Origin: Clostridium sp. KNHs205
GTDB taxonomy: Bacteria; Bacillota; Clostridia; Lachnospirales; Lachnospiraceae
DNA: 52,956 nt
Reading direction: 5' to 3'
Assembly (NCBI RefSeq): GCF_000702945.1
Contig: NZ_JNLE01000003.1
Coordinates: 4,645,001 to 4,697,956, forward strand
The position numbers were made by a program, and so were the translations under genes. The notes under the pieces are model-generated. The model worked only from the letters and a program-made list of their open reading frames with translations. It was not told where the DNA came from and ran no database searches. Of the stretch, positions 42,279 to 51,323 are shown in pieces. How positions within the stretch are numbered: the stretch's first letter is position 1; each line of letters starts with the position of its first letter.

Positions 42279-43058
42279 CTAAAAATTCATCCAAAGATAT
42301 TCAGTCCTTGGTAATGACCGCTCTGCTCTTGCAGGAATAGATTCCTTTCGCCAGCCTACCAGATATGTATTGTAAATCTCATTGTCATATCCTGAAAGCA
42401 TTACAGGCCCAGTGTGTTGCAGTAGTGTTTCCAACATCTCAATATGTTCTGCGTCTGTGCCCATTTCGTGCTTATACATTTTCCTTGACCTCGTAGAAAA
42501 TAGATAAGGCGGGTCATTATATATCAAAACATTACTGTGGTTAAAAGCCTTGATAATCTCTACAGCCGGCCTGTGTTCTATCTGTACCATCTTAAGCCGC
42601 TGTGCTGCCGCTGTGATTACTTCCGGCATATCATTCCAGTACCGAACTGCATAAGCTGCTTCTCTTGCATATACATCACGCTTCCAGCCTGTTTTCTCAC
42701 ATAACCGGAAGCCATAGCCCATACCAGACCGAATAAGAAAGTTCTTTGCCCTCTCTACTGGATCCAGTTCATCCGTATTATCCGGAAAGGCATTGTCATA
42801 AGCCACTCTTGCATATGGTGTAAGGACTATCTTTCTGATTAACTCCTCTCTGGTACCGGAATCCTGTATCACTCGGAAGAGATTTATCACATCATCATCC
42901 AGGTCATTTATGGTTTCTATCCTGGAAGGCTCCTTATTCATCAAAACGTTAATCCCTCCGCAATAAGGCTCTAAGTAACTGTGATGCTTCGGCATCTGGC
43001 CTATAATCCAGGGAGCTATCCGCTGCTTACTCCCTGGGTATCTTAAAAGTGTTCTCAT
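42279..43058 (-). CDS. DNA adenine methylase (D12 class)
   Basis: The 259-residue N6-adenine methyltransferase has the S-adenosylmethionine motif LLRYPGSKQRIAPWI and EPYCGGINVLMNK at the N-terminus and the catalytic NDPPYLFST near residue 197. D12-class enzymes usually methylate GATC-like sites. There is no partner nuclease beside it, so it is an orphan enzyme that may protect phage DNA or regulate it. Confidence 0.92.
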   Translation of the reverse strand: MRTLLRYPGSKQRIAPWIIGQMPKHHSYLEPYCGGINVLMNKEPSRIETINDLDDDVINLFRVIQDSGTREELIRKIVLTPYARVAYDNAFPDNTDELDPVERAKNFLIRSGMGYGFRLCEKTGWKRDVYAREAAYAVRYWNDMPEVITAAAQRLKMVQIEHRPAVEIIKAFNHSNVLIYNDPPYLFSTRSRKMYKHEMGTDAEHIEMLETLLQHTGPVMLSGYDNEIYNTYLVGWRKESIPARAERSLPRTEYLWMNF

Positions 43059-43065
43059 ATTTCAC

Positions 43066-43794
43066 CTATTTTTTTCCTGCAAGCATCTGGCGCTTAAACT
43101 CATCCTTGCCCATTTTGTTAGCATCCATGAAAGGATCCTTAGGCTTAACCACTACCTTCTTGAGATTATTCTTTTCGATAAAGGTATGTAACTTAGTTGA
43201 TTCTATCCCAAAGTATTTAGCAGTATCCGCTAGACTCATGGAACCGTCTGTGTAAACCTTACGAACTGCTTCAACTGTCATAACAGGATATCCAACCGGC
43301 TCCGAAGCTTCTCGGGTGATATTATGCTTCATGGCGAAATTACGAACCGTATTCTCTGAGCAGCCACACTGATCGGCTACTTTCCGGAAAGATAGCCCCT
43401 GATTTACATATAGTTCCTTAACCTGGTCGATATCAAGATCTATTGACTTTCTGCCGCTGGCTTTACCTTTAGACGATTTTTCCATATCCTGGACAGCCTC
43501 CTCGAATACTGGGTTTACTGTTGCCGGCTTCCGGTTAAGCTTCTCCAGGAAGGATTGTGCAATTGCAGCATTATCGTAAATCTTATCAATTATCCCATCT
43601 CTGATAACTGTCAGCTGATCAGCAGTAAGTATTCCATCCAAAGAAACTACCTGCTTACCATCCGGATCATTAAAGCATACATCTAAGTTCTTTACCTTTT
43701 CTGCCACTGAATCACAGATTTCAATTACATTCATTTTCTCATAAATTTTATTTACCAGTTCTCTTGAACTGTTCAATACTTCCTCTCTTAACAT
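43066..43794 (-). CDS. Phage protein with two helix-turn-helix segments
   Basis: A 242-residue protein. The first 90 residues are helical; a basic linker (KGKASGRKSIDLDIDQVKEL) precedes two HTH modules: SFRKVADQCGCSENTVRNFA and SLADTAKYFGIESTKLHTFI. It probably binds DNA. Good ribosome site GGAGGATTAGGTT. It lies directly upstream of the methylase gene and may be its regulator, but no family is recognised. Confidence 0.75.
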   Translation of the reverse strand: MLREEVLNSSRELVNKIYEKMNVIEICDSVAEKVKNLDVCFNDPDGKQVVSLDGILTADQLTVIRDGIIDKIYDNAAIAQSFLEKLNRKPATVNPVFEEAVQDMEKSSKGKASGRKSIDLDIDQVKELYVNQGLSFRKVADQCGCSENTVRNFAMKHNITREASEPVGYPVMTVEAVRKVYTDGSMSLADTAKYFGIESTKLHTFIEKNNLKKVVVKPKDPFMDANKMGKDEFKRQMLAGKK

Positions 43795-43797
43795 AAC

Positions 43798-44190
43798 CTA
43801 ATCCTCCTCGTTAAATTTTCTAACCATATCGTTAAGTGCATACATACTGTCTAACTTAGCTTGTGCTTTCCTTAGAGCATCCTGATCATACCGAAACAAA
43901 TCTACTTTATCATTGAACTTACGAAGAAACTCCATTGCTACACTGGGAGGTAATTTCATGTCCTGTGTGACGGTTTCTGCCAGGGCGGTAGCTACAATCA
44001 TTAATTCTTCCCTTGCTCTAATTCTAGCCACCTGGGTAAGTTCTGATTGACTTATATTTAGTGGAGCATCATGCAACCCCCGATAATTTATTTCCCTCTC
44101 AAGCGCTTCTACGCCACCGTTCTTCGCTACCCTTAAGGCAAATGACATACCGTCAAGGTGCAGACGCTGCTCTTTATTTATCTTGGCCAT
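43798..44190 (-). CDS. Phage early protein, unknown
   Basis: A 130-residue helical protein starting AKINKEQRLHLDGMSFALRV. It has no membrane segment or recognised motif. The ATG overlaps the stop codon of the preceding 55-residue gene as TAATG, so it is coupled to it. Similar proteins occur in early regions of clostridial siphophages; function is unknown. Confidence 0.65.
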   Translation of the reverse strand: MAKINKEQRLHLDGMSFALRVAKNGGVEALEREINYRGLHDAPLNISQSELTQVARIRAREELMIVATALAETVTQDMKLPPSVAMEFLRKFNDKVDLFRYDQDALRKAQAKLDSMYALNDMVRKFNEED

Positions 44191-44357
44191 TAGTCATCCT
44201 CCCAGTCTCCTGTTTCGCAGATTTCGTCCGAAGATTCTATCCTGCTCTTTAGTACCATGCAATCTGTAGTACTGTTTACAGTTTCGTTTAGAAGCTCAAG
44301 CAGCCCATCCAAGCTATATATTTCGTCGTCAATCTCAACTGTGTAAACTAATTTCAT
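44190..44357 (-). CDS. 55-residue acidic protein
   Basis: A short gene (KLVYTVEIDDEIYSLDGLLE, ending CETGDWEDD) linked at both ends by TAATG overlaps: its ATG overlaps the stop of 44357-44548 and its stop overlaps the next ATG at 44190. These overlaps and the strongly acidic, protein-like composition support a true gene. Function is unknown. Confidence 0.65.
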   Translation of the reverse strand: MKLVYTVEIDDEIYSLDGLLELLNETVNSTTDCMVLKSRIESSDEICETGDWEDD

Positions 44358-44548
44358 TAGTCAACCTCCTTCATTAGCCAATCCTTAATACATTTCCTAC
44401 AACCATTATCATCAGGGTATGGGCAATTAACTAACTCGTCCGCATCGTTAAAATCCGCCTTGCAGATACTGGGGCCGATATCATCCGCCTGATAAATCAG
44501 ATCTACCAGAACATCAATATCACTTACAATCTTTTCAGCATTTGTCAT
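44357..44548 (-). CDS. 63-residue Cys-containing phage protein
   Basis: A 63-residue protein with NAEKIVSDIDVLVDLIYQAD, then Cys at ICKADF, NCPYPDD and GCRKCIKDWLM. The four cysteines suggest a small metal site. The GAGCGCATTC region before the ATG contains a weak site; it overlaps the previous gene by 4 bases. The pattern NCPYPD...CRKCIKDWL recalls conserved small proteins in phages of gut clostridia. Confidence 0.7.
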   Translation of the reverse strand: MTNAEKIVSDIDVLVDLIYQADDIGPSICKADFNDADELVNCPYPDDNGCRKCIKDWLMKEVD

Positions 44549-44802
44549 GAATGCGCTCCTTTCTTAATCCCTGCAATTGCCTGTGTAATACCTGCTATTT
44601 CAAGCTGTCTTTGTGCCTTCCGGAATACATAATCTATATTCTCATTTTGACGGATACCCCCGTCATTATCCAAGTGCTTAATCGGTATCCATACATTTTG
44701 ATTAGTTCCGTTTACGGTATACCTCATTGCCTTACGTTTTCCATATCGGCGATCAATAAGATTAAGAGGAATCCCTTTGTAATATTGCGTATTAAAATTC
44801 AA
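44545..44802 (-). CDS. 85-residue phage protein
   Basis: NFNTQYYKGIPLNLIDRRYG is followed by basic residues and NVWIPIKHLDNDGGIRQNEN. It overlaps both neighbours by 4 bases, as in a tightly coupled early operon. No recognised family; the basic first half would suit nucleic-acid binding. Confidence 0.65.
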   Translation of the reverse strand: MNFNTQYYKGIPLNLIDRRYGKRKAMRYTVNGTNQNVWIPIKHLDNDGGIRQNENIDYVFRKAQRQLEIAGITQAIAGIKKGAHS

Positions 44803-45089
44803 TGTTTCCCTCCCTGCTCAATGATGGTACACAGATCCACCGTGATATGTCTTACCAGATCATTATCTCCATGCTTCCGGCTGAGTTCCCTGGCCTCCGC
44901 TACCATCTGCTCACTAAAGCCGGTCCCTTTCCATTTCAGGTAAAAGCTATAAGTGTCTGTAAGAATTCTAGGAACCAAATTTGAATCAACTGCAAAAATA
45001 TATTTCACAATATTCTGGAATAATTCCTCATTTAGATAAGCCTTGTAGAGTGTAAATGTATTATGAAATATCCCTTTCACATCAGTCAT
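44799..45089 (-). CDS. 96-residue phage protein
   Basis: A helical protein, TDVKGIFHNTFTLYKAYLNE at the start and MVAEARELSRKHGDNDLVRH near the end, without recognised motif. It overlaps the helicase gene by 8 bases and the next gene by 4, so it is coupled to both. It may be an accessory of the helicase by position. Confidence 0.65.
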   Translation of the reverse strand: MTDVKGIFHNTFTLYKAYLNEELFQNIVKYIFAVDSNLVPRILTDTYSFYLKWKGTGFSEQMVAEARELSRKHGDNDLVRHITVDLCTIIEQGGKH

Positions 45090-46458
45090 GAATCAGGCAC
45101 CCTTTCTTTCTGTAATGTGTCTTACGCTTTTTATACTGATTCTCACAGAACTGTATATCATCGACATAGTCATAGCATATAGCATCTATCTTTCCTTGGC
45201 TTATTCGCCCGATACGTCCAATGCTCTGAACAACAACCGCATAATCTTTCTTCGGAGTAGCAAGGTATAACCTGTCCAGACAAGGAATGTCCAATCCTTC
45301 CTTAGCTAAGGAGTAAGAAGCAAATAAATATTTCTTTTTACCGGTTCTCATATCATCTAAGGCTCTTATCCGCTCACCCTTGGCTTTCTTACTGGTCATT
45401 TTCCCATTAATCATGACGGCATCCGGTGAAGCCAACATATTCATGAGTATTTCAAGGTGTTCCAACCTGTCAGAAAGAATCAAATTACTATGATCCTTAT
45501 TTGCTTTAAGCTGTTCCACTATCAGATAATTCCTTTCCTGGCTACATACCAGATAATTCATAAGCTCACTGTAAATCAATGTCCCATCAGTATCCAGGCA
45601 TTCCTCACTGACCTTTACACCGGTATTACATTTCTGGATAGTGATTTGCATCGTTTTATCTGCAACAGCGTCCTCTGGTACCGTATAAGCAATATCCCCG
45701 ACAATGGCAAAAGTTGATTTAATGAGTCCATCTCCTCTATGTACCGTAGCTGAAAGCCCGTATTTATACCTGGCAGCCAGGGTATTCATAACTCTGGAGA
45801 ACATAGTCACCTGAGTAGGTGTACCAGCAAGTCTTTGCACCTCATCCACAATAATGACATCCCAGGTATACTTGTATTGCTGTAGATCCATCTTGGTAAG
45901 AGTCTGCACAGTAGCAAAGGTAATTCCTGTACCGATATGCATCTTACCTTCAGTGATTCTACCCAAAAGGGTTTTATCCATATACATGGCAGCTCTGTCA
46001 TAAGACTGATTTAACAGATCCGCCGTATGGGTAATCCATAAGGTTTTCCGCCCTATCTTGGCAGCTAAAGCAATTCCCATTTGAGTCTTTCCTGATCCGC
46101 AAGGGGATTGCAGTATGCCGCACCCAGCCTTAACCATACCGGTAACTGCCGGCTCCTGATATTCATACAAAGGTATATCTGCTTGATAGTTGATTGGCGT
46201 ATTATTAGCAAGGTCTTGTTTAAAGTCAGCTCCTTTTACAAACTGTTTAATATGCTTCCCTGCACCAACTGGCAATATAAGACTACTCCCATCTACTTGA
46301 TACAAAGATATAAACTCCGGTGTATTACCTGTCCAAAGACCCATTCTTCTCTTTTTCTGATAATCAGGGTTCTTTATTATCAGATTTTCTTGTACCCATT
46401 TAACCAAAGTAGAAGAAGGATCCTTTATAGTTAACTCATTGCTTATAATTACCTGCAT
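45082..46458 (-). CDS. DEAD/DEAH-type superfamily II helicase
   Basis: The 458-residue helicase has the Walker A motif SPCGSGKT at 118-125, motif II IIVDEVQRL, motif III YGLSATVHRGD and motif VI VVQSIGRIGR near residue 415. The first 90 residues are a separate N-terminal domain. It is the type of helicase found in early regions of low-GC phages, used in replication or recombination. It overlaps the resolvase-like gene by 23 bases. Confidence 0.9.
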   Translation of the reverse strand: MQVIISNELTIKDPSSTLVKWVQENLIIKNPDYQKKRRMGLWTGNTPEFISLYQVDGSSLILPVGAGKHIKQFVKGADFKQDLANNTPINYQADIPLYEYQEPAVTGMVKAGCGILQSPCGSGKTQMGIALAAKIGRKTLWITHTADLLNQSYDRAAMYMDKTLLGRITEGKMHIGTGITFATVQTLTKMDLQQYKYTWDVIIVDEVQRLAGTPTQVTMFSRVMNTLAARYKYGLSATVHRGDGLIKSTFAIVGDIAYTVPEDAVADKTMQITIQKCNTGVKVSEECLDTDGTLIYSELMNYLVCSQERNYLIVEQLKANKDHSNLILSDRLEHLEILMNMLASPDAVMINGKMTSKKAKGERIRALDDMRTGKKKYLFASYSLAKEGLDIPCLDRLYLATPKKDYAVVVQSIGRIGRISQGKIDAICYDYVDDIQFCENQYKKRKTHYRKKGCLIHD

Positions 46459-46861
46459 TTAGTCCCTCCAACCATTTAGAAAGCGGTGTTGAATACCAGA
46501 GTAAATCATTTTTATTTACTACCTTGATATTCTTACTCTTAAGAAACTCAAGCACTTCCAATGAAATAATCCTTATTCCCTTGCTGGTATTCATTGCAAA
46601 TAACCCTTCATGGTTTCCACATTTCTGCCAGAGCGTCATTGCATTGTATTGATTTTCTTCAATCCTGGACAAAGGAAAGATATCATTCTTACAGTCTTTA
46701 CAATCAAATATATAAGTCTCTCCTGCTCTGGCTGCTATTACATCAAAAGGCTGTCCATTCTTGTTATCCTGTAACTTATGTACCCAGAAACCATGTTTTG
46801 AAAGAGTCTGTACAAATGAATGCTCAAAATCTGTTCCAGCTTTTTTATTATTTAATTTCAA
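46436..46861 (-). CDS. PD-(D/E)XK nuclease, Holliday junction resolvase-like
   Basis: The 141-residue protein starts with TTG at 46861 behind TAGGAGGCATC. Active-site residues of the PD-(D/E)XK fold are visible: Glu13 in TDFEHSF, Asp40 in QPFDVIAA and Asp53-x-Lys55 in FDCKDC. The arrangement is like archaeal Hjc/RecU resolvases. Next to helicases it would resolve recombination intermediates. Upstream lies the 230-base repeat region that may be the origin; 18 further open codons run into it and are not used. Confidence 0.8.
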   Translation of the reverse strand: MKLNNKKAGTDFEHSFVQTLSKHGFWVHKLQDNKNGQPFDVIAARAGETYIFDCKDCKNDIFPLSRIEENQYNAMTLWQKCGNHEGLFAMNTSKGIRIISLEVLEFLKSKNIKVVNKNDLLWYSTPLSKWLEGLNAGNYKQ

Positions 46862-46875
46862 GATGCCTCCTATTG

Positions 46876-47087
46876 AGTTCCCCCAGTTCCCAATATTTTT
46901 TCTTTGGGGTACCAATTGGGGAACCGATAAAATATAGTAAAATCAATGGGTTGCGGTACTGGTTCCCCCGGTTCCCCACATTTTTAACTTTTCTATATAA
47001 AGGTTAGTGTGTGTATGTATTTATTGACACACACCCAGAGTATTATAGACGTGCATTTCCTTGGGGAACTTGGGGAACTGGGGAACC
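46876..47087. repeat. Cluster of GGGGAACY repeats, candidate replication origin
   Basis: Copies of GGGGAACC/T occur in both orientations: AGTTCCCC at 46876, AGTTCCCA at 46885, GGGGTACC at 46906, GGGGAACC at 46918, GGTTCCCC at 46961 and 46970, GGGGAACT at 47063 and 47072, GGGGAACC at 47080. Neighbouring copies are 8-12 bases apart, and the clusters flank an AT-rich stretch (46981-47050) with a GTGTGTG/CACACAC stem. The 230-base interval 46862-47091 has no gene and lies between the replication helicase and a resolvase gene. Confidence 0.75.
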
Positions 47088-47091
47088 GCTG

Positions 47092-48990
47092 TTAATCAAA
47101 TGGTAATTCCATCTGTTCATTAACCGGTACAAATTCAGTATTTTCAATGACTTCCTCACTTTCTTCGTCATTCATTTTTATGACATTGAATCTTGATTTT
47201 TTACCGTTAACCTTCTTGCTTTTCTCCATTCTGGTTCCCCCACGATCATTATCTTTTAATAATAGACCGTTCCGATCCGCCCAGGTAAGAAAAGATTTAC
47301 TGGAGAAGTTGCCCCTATCGCACATACTTTTAAAGACATTTGGCTCTATGTATACATATCCACGCTCAATAAATCCCCATACTTCACCTTTATAGCTGCC
47401 ATATATGTCTGGGACGAAATTATTGTGATGAATTGCTATATCCGACATGATAAAACTATAGGCCCGCTCTTCCTCTGATACCTCTTCTTTATTTTTTAGA
47501 ATATTAAAGCATGTATCAAAATCAAGATACCTGTCATCCTCAAAGATTTGCTCTGTTGCAATTTTGTCAGCTGTAAGAAGAATAGACATAGGTAAGATCT
47601 GTTTATCCTCTTTTTCAATTCCCAGCTCTATGGCCTTTGCATAAATACGATCCTGGAAATTTTTCTGTATAGCCTTTAGCTCCTTTGGGTCCATGTCGGT
47701 TATAATTTCTATAAACTCTTTGCCAGCATAACCATAATGTTCTTTTACGGTACTTACCACGGCAGCTGACTCTGATATGTTGCCAAAGATACTTCCTTCT
47801 TCGCTTTCAAATTCGATTATTCGATTGATGGCTCCTCCTTGCATCGTTTCGCTGATTAAAGAGCGTTCCGAGTTCGTAAGGATAACATTCTTCCAGTATC
47901 TCTGTCTCTGCAGCCCTATATTGACATTAGAACGCTCCTTACCGCCGCCGGAACATAAACTATATACATATCCAGAAAAATCGTCTTTCATTTTCTTCTG
48001 GATCTCTGAAAAATCATCAATGGCTAAAGGTAAATGATTAAGAAAGTCCAACCTTGCCTCCAGAGCTATTTCATTTGCCTTTGATTTTATCCAATACTTA
48101 CCCTCTGTCGGATCCGCCCAAACCGAAGTCGCAACCATTAAAGCTACTGTTTTTCCCTTACCGGTCTTACCATGAGTGTTAATAATAAAGGGCAAAGCAT
48201 TAAATTTATGTAATAAAGGACTTGCAAAAGCTCCTGCCAAATAAATCTTAGGCTCTAATCGATCACTCTGCCTAATTTTATGCATCAATTCCAGCCATTT
48301 CGTGTAGGATCCATTGCTCTGAATGCTCTTAAAAGCACCGGATAGGTTATCCTCATTATCAAAAATTACGCTCTCATCATATGGAATAAAATTATTATTG
48401 AGCCAGCCTAATTTTGAAGTAGATAACTGTTCTGGTATAGCAGAATCATTCATGCTTTCAATGTCAGCCAAATACTGTACAAGCGCCCTGGCATTCTCAC
48501 TGGTGACTCTGACCCCATATTTTGATAATCCAGTAATCCGGTTACTGGAGGACATGACTTCTTTATCTACGATGATTTCTTTCCACCGGTTTCGGACTTT
48601 AAAAGCAAGTATCGTTTTAATATATCCGGTCTCTGCATTGATCAGCGATTTTACTGGTAGAATGGGATGGCTGCAGGCTGTCTTTTCTCCAAAGTTCGTA
48701 AGAATGGTAATGCCTTCTTCGTTCGCGGTCCAGCCACCGGCATACATTTGAGGATACTCCCCTTCAAAGTCCGTATAATTACCTCCGATTTTAAGTGTAA
48801 AGCTACGTTTAGATTTAGCAAAAGCCTTGTACTTTATATCAAATAACTGCTTTACTCCAAGCGACTTTGCTTTGGCCATAAGATCAACTGTAAGCGTTGC
48901 ATGCAGAATCGGATCTTTTTCTTCATAGAGTTCAAAGAAAATTTCATCATTTAGGATAGTCTCTTTATTAAGTTCTGCTATATTAATCAT
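47092..48990 (-). CDS. DUF927-type phage primase-helicase protein
   Basis: The 632-residue protein belongs to the DUF927 superfamily of helicase-like replication proteins. The N-terminal part (1-240) includes the GYIKTILAFKVRNRWKEIIV segment; the ATPase core has the Walker A motif THGKTGKGKT near 271-280 and Walker B-type LPLAIDDFSE near 325. It is coupled by a 4-base overlap to the CHC2 primase gene, with which it probably forms the primosome. The last residues, EQMELPFD, resemble clamp-binding or SSB-tip motifs. Confidence 0.88.
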   Translation of the reverse strand: MINIAELNKETILNDEIFFELYEEKDPILHATLTVDLMAKAKSLGVKQLFDIKYKAFAKSKRSFTLKIGGNYTDFEGEYPQMYAGGWTANEEGITILTNFGEKTACSHPILPVKSLINAETGYIKTILAFKVRNRWKEIIVDKEVMSSSNRITGLSKYGVRVTSENARALVQYLADIESMNDSAIPEQLSTSKLGWLNNNFIPYDESVIFDNEDNLSGAFKSIQSNGSYTKWLELMHKIRQSDRLEPKIYLAGAFASPLLHKFNALPFIINTHGKTGKGKTVALMVATSVWADPTEGKYWIKSKANEIALEARLDFLNHLPLAIDDFSEIQKKMKDDFSGYVYSLCSGGGKERSNVNIGLQRQRYWKNVILTNSERSLISETMQGGAINRIIEFESEEGSIFGNISESAAVVSTVKEHYGYAGKEFIEIITDMDPKELKAIQKNFQDRIYAKAIELGIEKEDKQILPMSILLTADKIATEQIFEDDRYLDFDTCFNILKNKEEVSEEERAYSFIMSDIAIHHNNFVPDIYGSYKGEVWGFIERGYVYIEPNVFKSMCDRGNFSSKSFLTWADRNGLLLKDNDRGGTRMEKSKKVNGKKSRFNVIKMNDEESEEVIENTEFVPVNEQMELPFD

Positions 48991-49466
48991 TTATCCAACT
49001 CCAATACAGTTTCTAATAGGTATTCCTGATACTGCAATTTATTAACACAGGAGCACCAAAGGTCCGAAAATGGATGTTCAGCAGCAATTATATTGCGATA
49101 AGCTGTAATATGTAACTGAATGCTGCGCATCCTCATGGCATTCGAATGCCTTACTTGTTCTGCTTCATTCCTTGCTTTTCTTGCCTTATTTGCAATTACA
49201 GTAGTCCGCCAAGACGGCTTATCAGCGCCTCCAAGCAATTCAAAAGCTGTACGGAAATTACACCCATTCAGATGCATTTCCATATCAAAGATATCTCCTT
49301 TGGCTCCGCAACCAAAACAATAAAATGAATCATTATATATCTTCATGGAAGCAGTTTTTTCAATATGGAACGGGCATGATATAAACCCGTTCCTATTTAC
49401 AATAAGTCCGTTACGATGCAGAACTTCCTTCATTGTAACCGTTGCTTTTAGCTCATCCCTGGTCAA
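48987..49466 (-). CDS. CHC2 zinc-finger DNA primase-like protein
   Basis: The 159-residue protein starts with TTG at 49466 behind AGGGGTG. It has the CHC2 zinc ribbon of DnaG primases: CPFH at 31-34 and C50-x2-C53 in FYCFGCGAKGD, followed by the helical region FRTAFELLGG. The polymerase (Toprim) domain is missing, so it is a template-recognition unit working with the DUF927 protein encoded next to it. Confidence 0.9.
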   Translation of the reverse strand: MTRDELKATVTMKEVLHRNGLIVNRNGFISCPFHIEKTASMKIYNDSFYCFGCGAKGDIFDMEMHLNGCNFRTAFELLGGADKPSWRTTVIANKARKARNEAEQVRHSNAMRMRSIQLHITAYRNIIAAEHPFSDLWCSCVNKLQYQEYLLETVLELDK

Positions 49467-49476
49467 ATAATCACCC

Positions 49477-50082
49477 CTAAGACATAAATGGTAGTTCTTC
49501 TTCCAGCCCATTTGGAATATTCATAAATCCATCGCCTATAGTACTTGGAGTGTATCCGGGACCATAACCATTATCCTGGCTTTCAGGAAGAAGCTTATCT
49601 TCAGGAATATCCACACCATTGCGAATTGATTCTATGCTGCGGAACTGAACACATTTTGTAGCGAACTTTTTTTCACAATAAGAATTCAAATACTGCTCGC
49701 GGCCAAAAACACCGCCGATAAGCTTTCCTTTAAAGCAGGCAGCAAAATTGTTTCCCCATGCAACCTTAAAGCCAGAATTTGAGTTTTCGGCAGATGTTAT
49801 AAAGGTTTTAAATCCCTTACTTGTGTTTCCATCGTTATCCTTAACGAGCTGATAAACAACACATCCCCACTTCTTGTTTTCCCTGGTATCAGATTTGTAC
49901 TGCTGTGCAAAGTAATCCTTCTGATCACCTTCTGCAATATCAAGGCTGATTTCCAGCATTTCTTTACCAGCCTTTGATGTAGTTTCCTTTACCTGCATTA
50001 TCTTGCAGATATGCCCTCCAAGCTTCAGGGGAATAAAATCCCCATAAGCCTGGACATTATCATAATCATTTGGTTTCTGCAT
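49477..50082 (-). CDS. DUF669-like phage protein with SSB-like tail
   Basis: The 201-residue protein (ATG at 50082 behind AAGGAGGAT) resembles DUF669 proteins, found beside replication genes and assumed to bind single-stranded DNA or act with the AAA NTPase. Motifs are GDFIPLKLGGHICKIMQVKE and LEISLDIAEGDQKDYFAQQY; the last residues are EEELPFMS, like the acidic tip of SSB. The ATG overlaps the end of the AAA gene. Confidence 0.8.
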   Translation of the reverse strand: MQKPNDYDNVQAYGDFIPLKLGGHICKIMQVKETTSKAGKEMLEISLDIAEGDQKDYFAQQYKSDTRENKKWGCVVYQLVKDNDGNTSKGFKTFITSAENSNSGFKVAWGNNFAACFKGKLIGGVFGREQYLNSYCEKKFATKCVQFRSIESIRNGVDIPEDKLLPESQDNGYGPGYTPSTIGDGFMNIPNGLEEELPFMS

Positions 50083-50718
50083 TATTTGTATCCTCCTTGT
50101 CAAGTTCGTAATATTCCCTAATAGAATCATCTACGAATTTTAAATCATTATCTATTTCCAGTGTTTCAAACATTCCCATAGGGGATTTGCTTACTGCCCC
50201 GGCATCTGATTGTGTAATGAATTTATGAACATTATTTTCACTTACACATCTTAGGACGATTGTAAACATTCCCTCTACGCACACCTTTTCATCCAGAAGC
50301 TTTCCAATGGTTTTAGGCCGGATATCTCCGAAGTCGTTTATATCCTCATGCATAATAAAATAAACTATTCTGTCTGCCGGCAGTTTCCGGATAACAAACT
50401 GAATCAAGTTCCAGAAGTAATCCCCCAAGTCGTTGTAGAGGCTAAATACTGCATTTCCTCCCCCAGTCGAACTGTGCTTGCTCATAAAATGGTTGGTAAT
50501 GAGGTAGCCAGCATCATCAATTACAAAGCTCTTGAAAGCCTTATTAAACAACTGCTTCATGATTTGCTGGTAATCATCTGTAACCACCTTAGGAATCTTT
50601 GATTTAAAGGAAGTGGTTTACCAAGAACATTAATCAGGGCTAAACCTTCATTAAAATTCCTAAGACTTGCGCTTTTTCCACTGCCCGACTTCCCTATAAT
50701 TAATACAGGTAATCCCAT
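50066..50718 (-). pseudogene. AAA-type phage NTPase, frameshifted near 50606
   Basis: The gene begins ATGGGATTACCTG at 50718 and has the Walker A motif IIGKSGSGKS near residue 10. At about 50603-50609 a single base is lacking in a CCTTTAAATC run; after it, the natural protein continues in the next frame with PKVVTDDYQQIMKQLFNKAF, the Walker B motif FVIDDAGY, and the rest to 50066. The layout (NTPase, DUF669-like, primase) fits a recombination/replication ATPase of Sak4 type. Either the gene is broken or the base was lost in sequencing; the protein motifs on both sides look intact. Confidence 0.75.
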
Positions 50719-51313
50719 TATTTATTCGCCTCCTGTTCAAAGTCGATGGCAGAAAGTACTGCTATCAAGGTGTTGTCGGTTTTAGCAGCCTCACCAAGCA
50801 GTAATAAAGTTGTGGTAGCATTTCGCCAGAAGAACATACCCTGACTCATACCCGTACAGGGTCCTGCCGGCAGGCTCTCCTGGTCATAATCAATCTCACT
50901 AAGATCAATCAGATTCATAAGATTCATATCCATCAGAATAAGTCTTTTGTCAGCATTAACCTGTAACAAGCTATATAAACTGTGCTTCTTGTCCAATAAC
51001 ACATCAGTGACAGTTACGGGATATTTTGCTTCACGCTGAAGGATATTTATATGGGCATGGTTGTGTATATCCATTTCAAGCTGTGGCATTGGACGCTCTT
51101 TGCTTACTGAGAATAACGTCCCTTCTTCCGGAAGTGTACCAGCCAGCTCCATAATAACGGCTTTGACTTTATTCGGAATAAAGTTTACATCAAGCCAAAC
51201 ACCCCATTTACCCCAAAAATCACATATCCTTCATCAATATAACCAATCCGGACACCACCGCCCTTATAGGCAGTGGTCATAAGCTTTCTTAAATGTGATG
51301 AATTAATAAACAT
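50718..51313 (-). pseudogene. Phage early protein with one frameshift near 51211
   Basis: Start ATG at 51313 with AAGGAGG before it; the protein begins MFINSSHLRKLMTTAYKGGG. The frame breaks in the GGGG run at 51211-51214 and goes on in another frame as WGVWLDVNFIPNKVKAVIME to a stop at 50718. The joined product is about 198 residues; I do not recognise the family. Its stop codon overlaps the NTPase start in a TAATG junction. Confidence 0.65.
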
Positions 51314-51323
51314 ATGTACCTCC

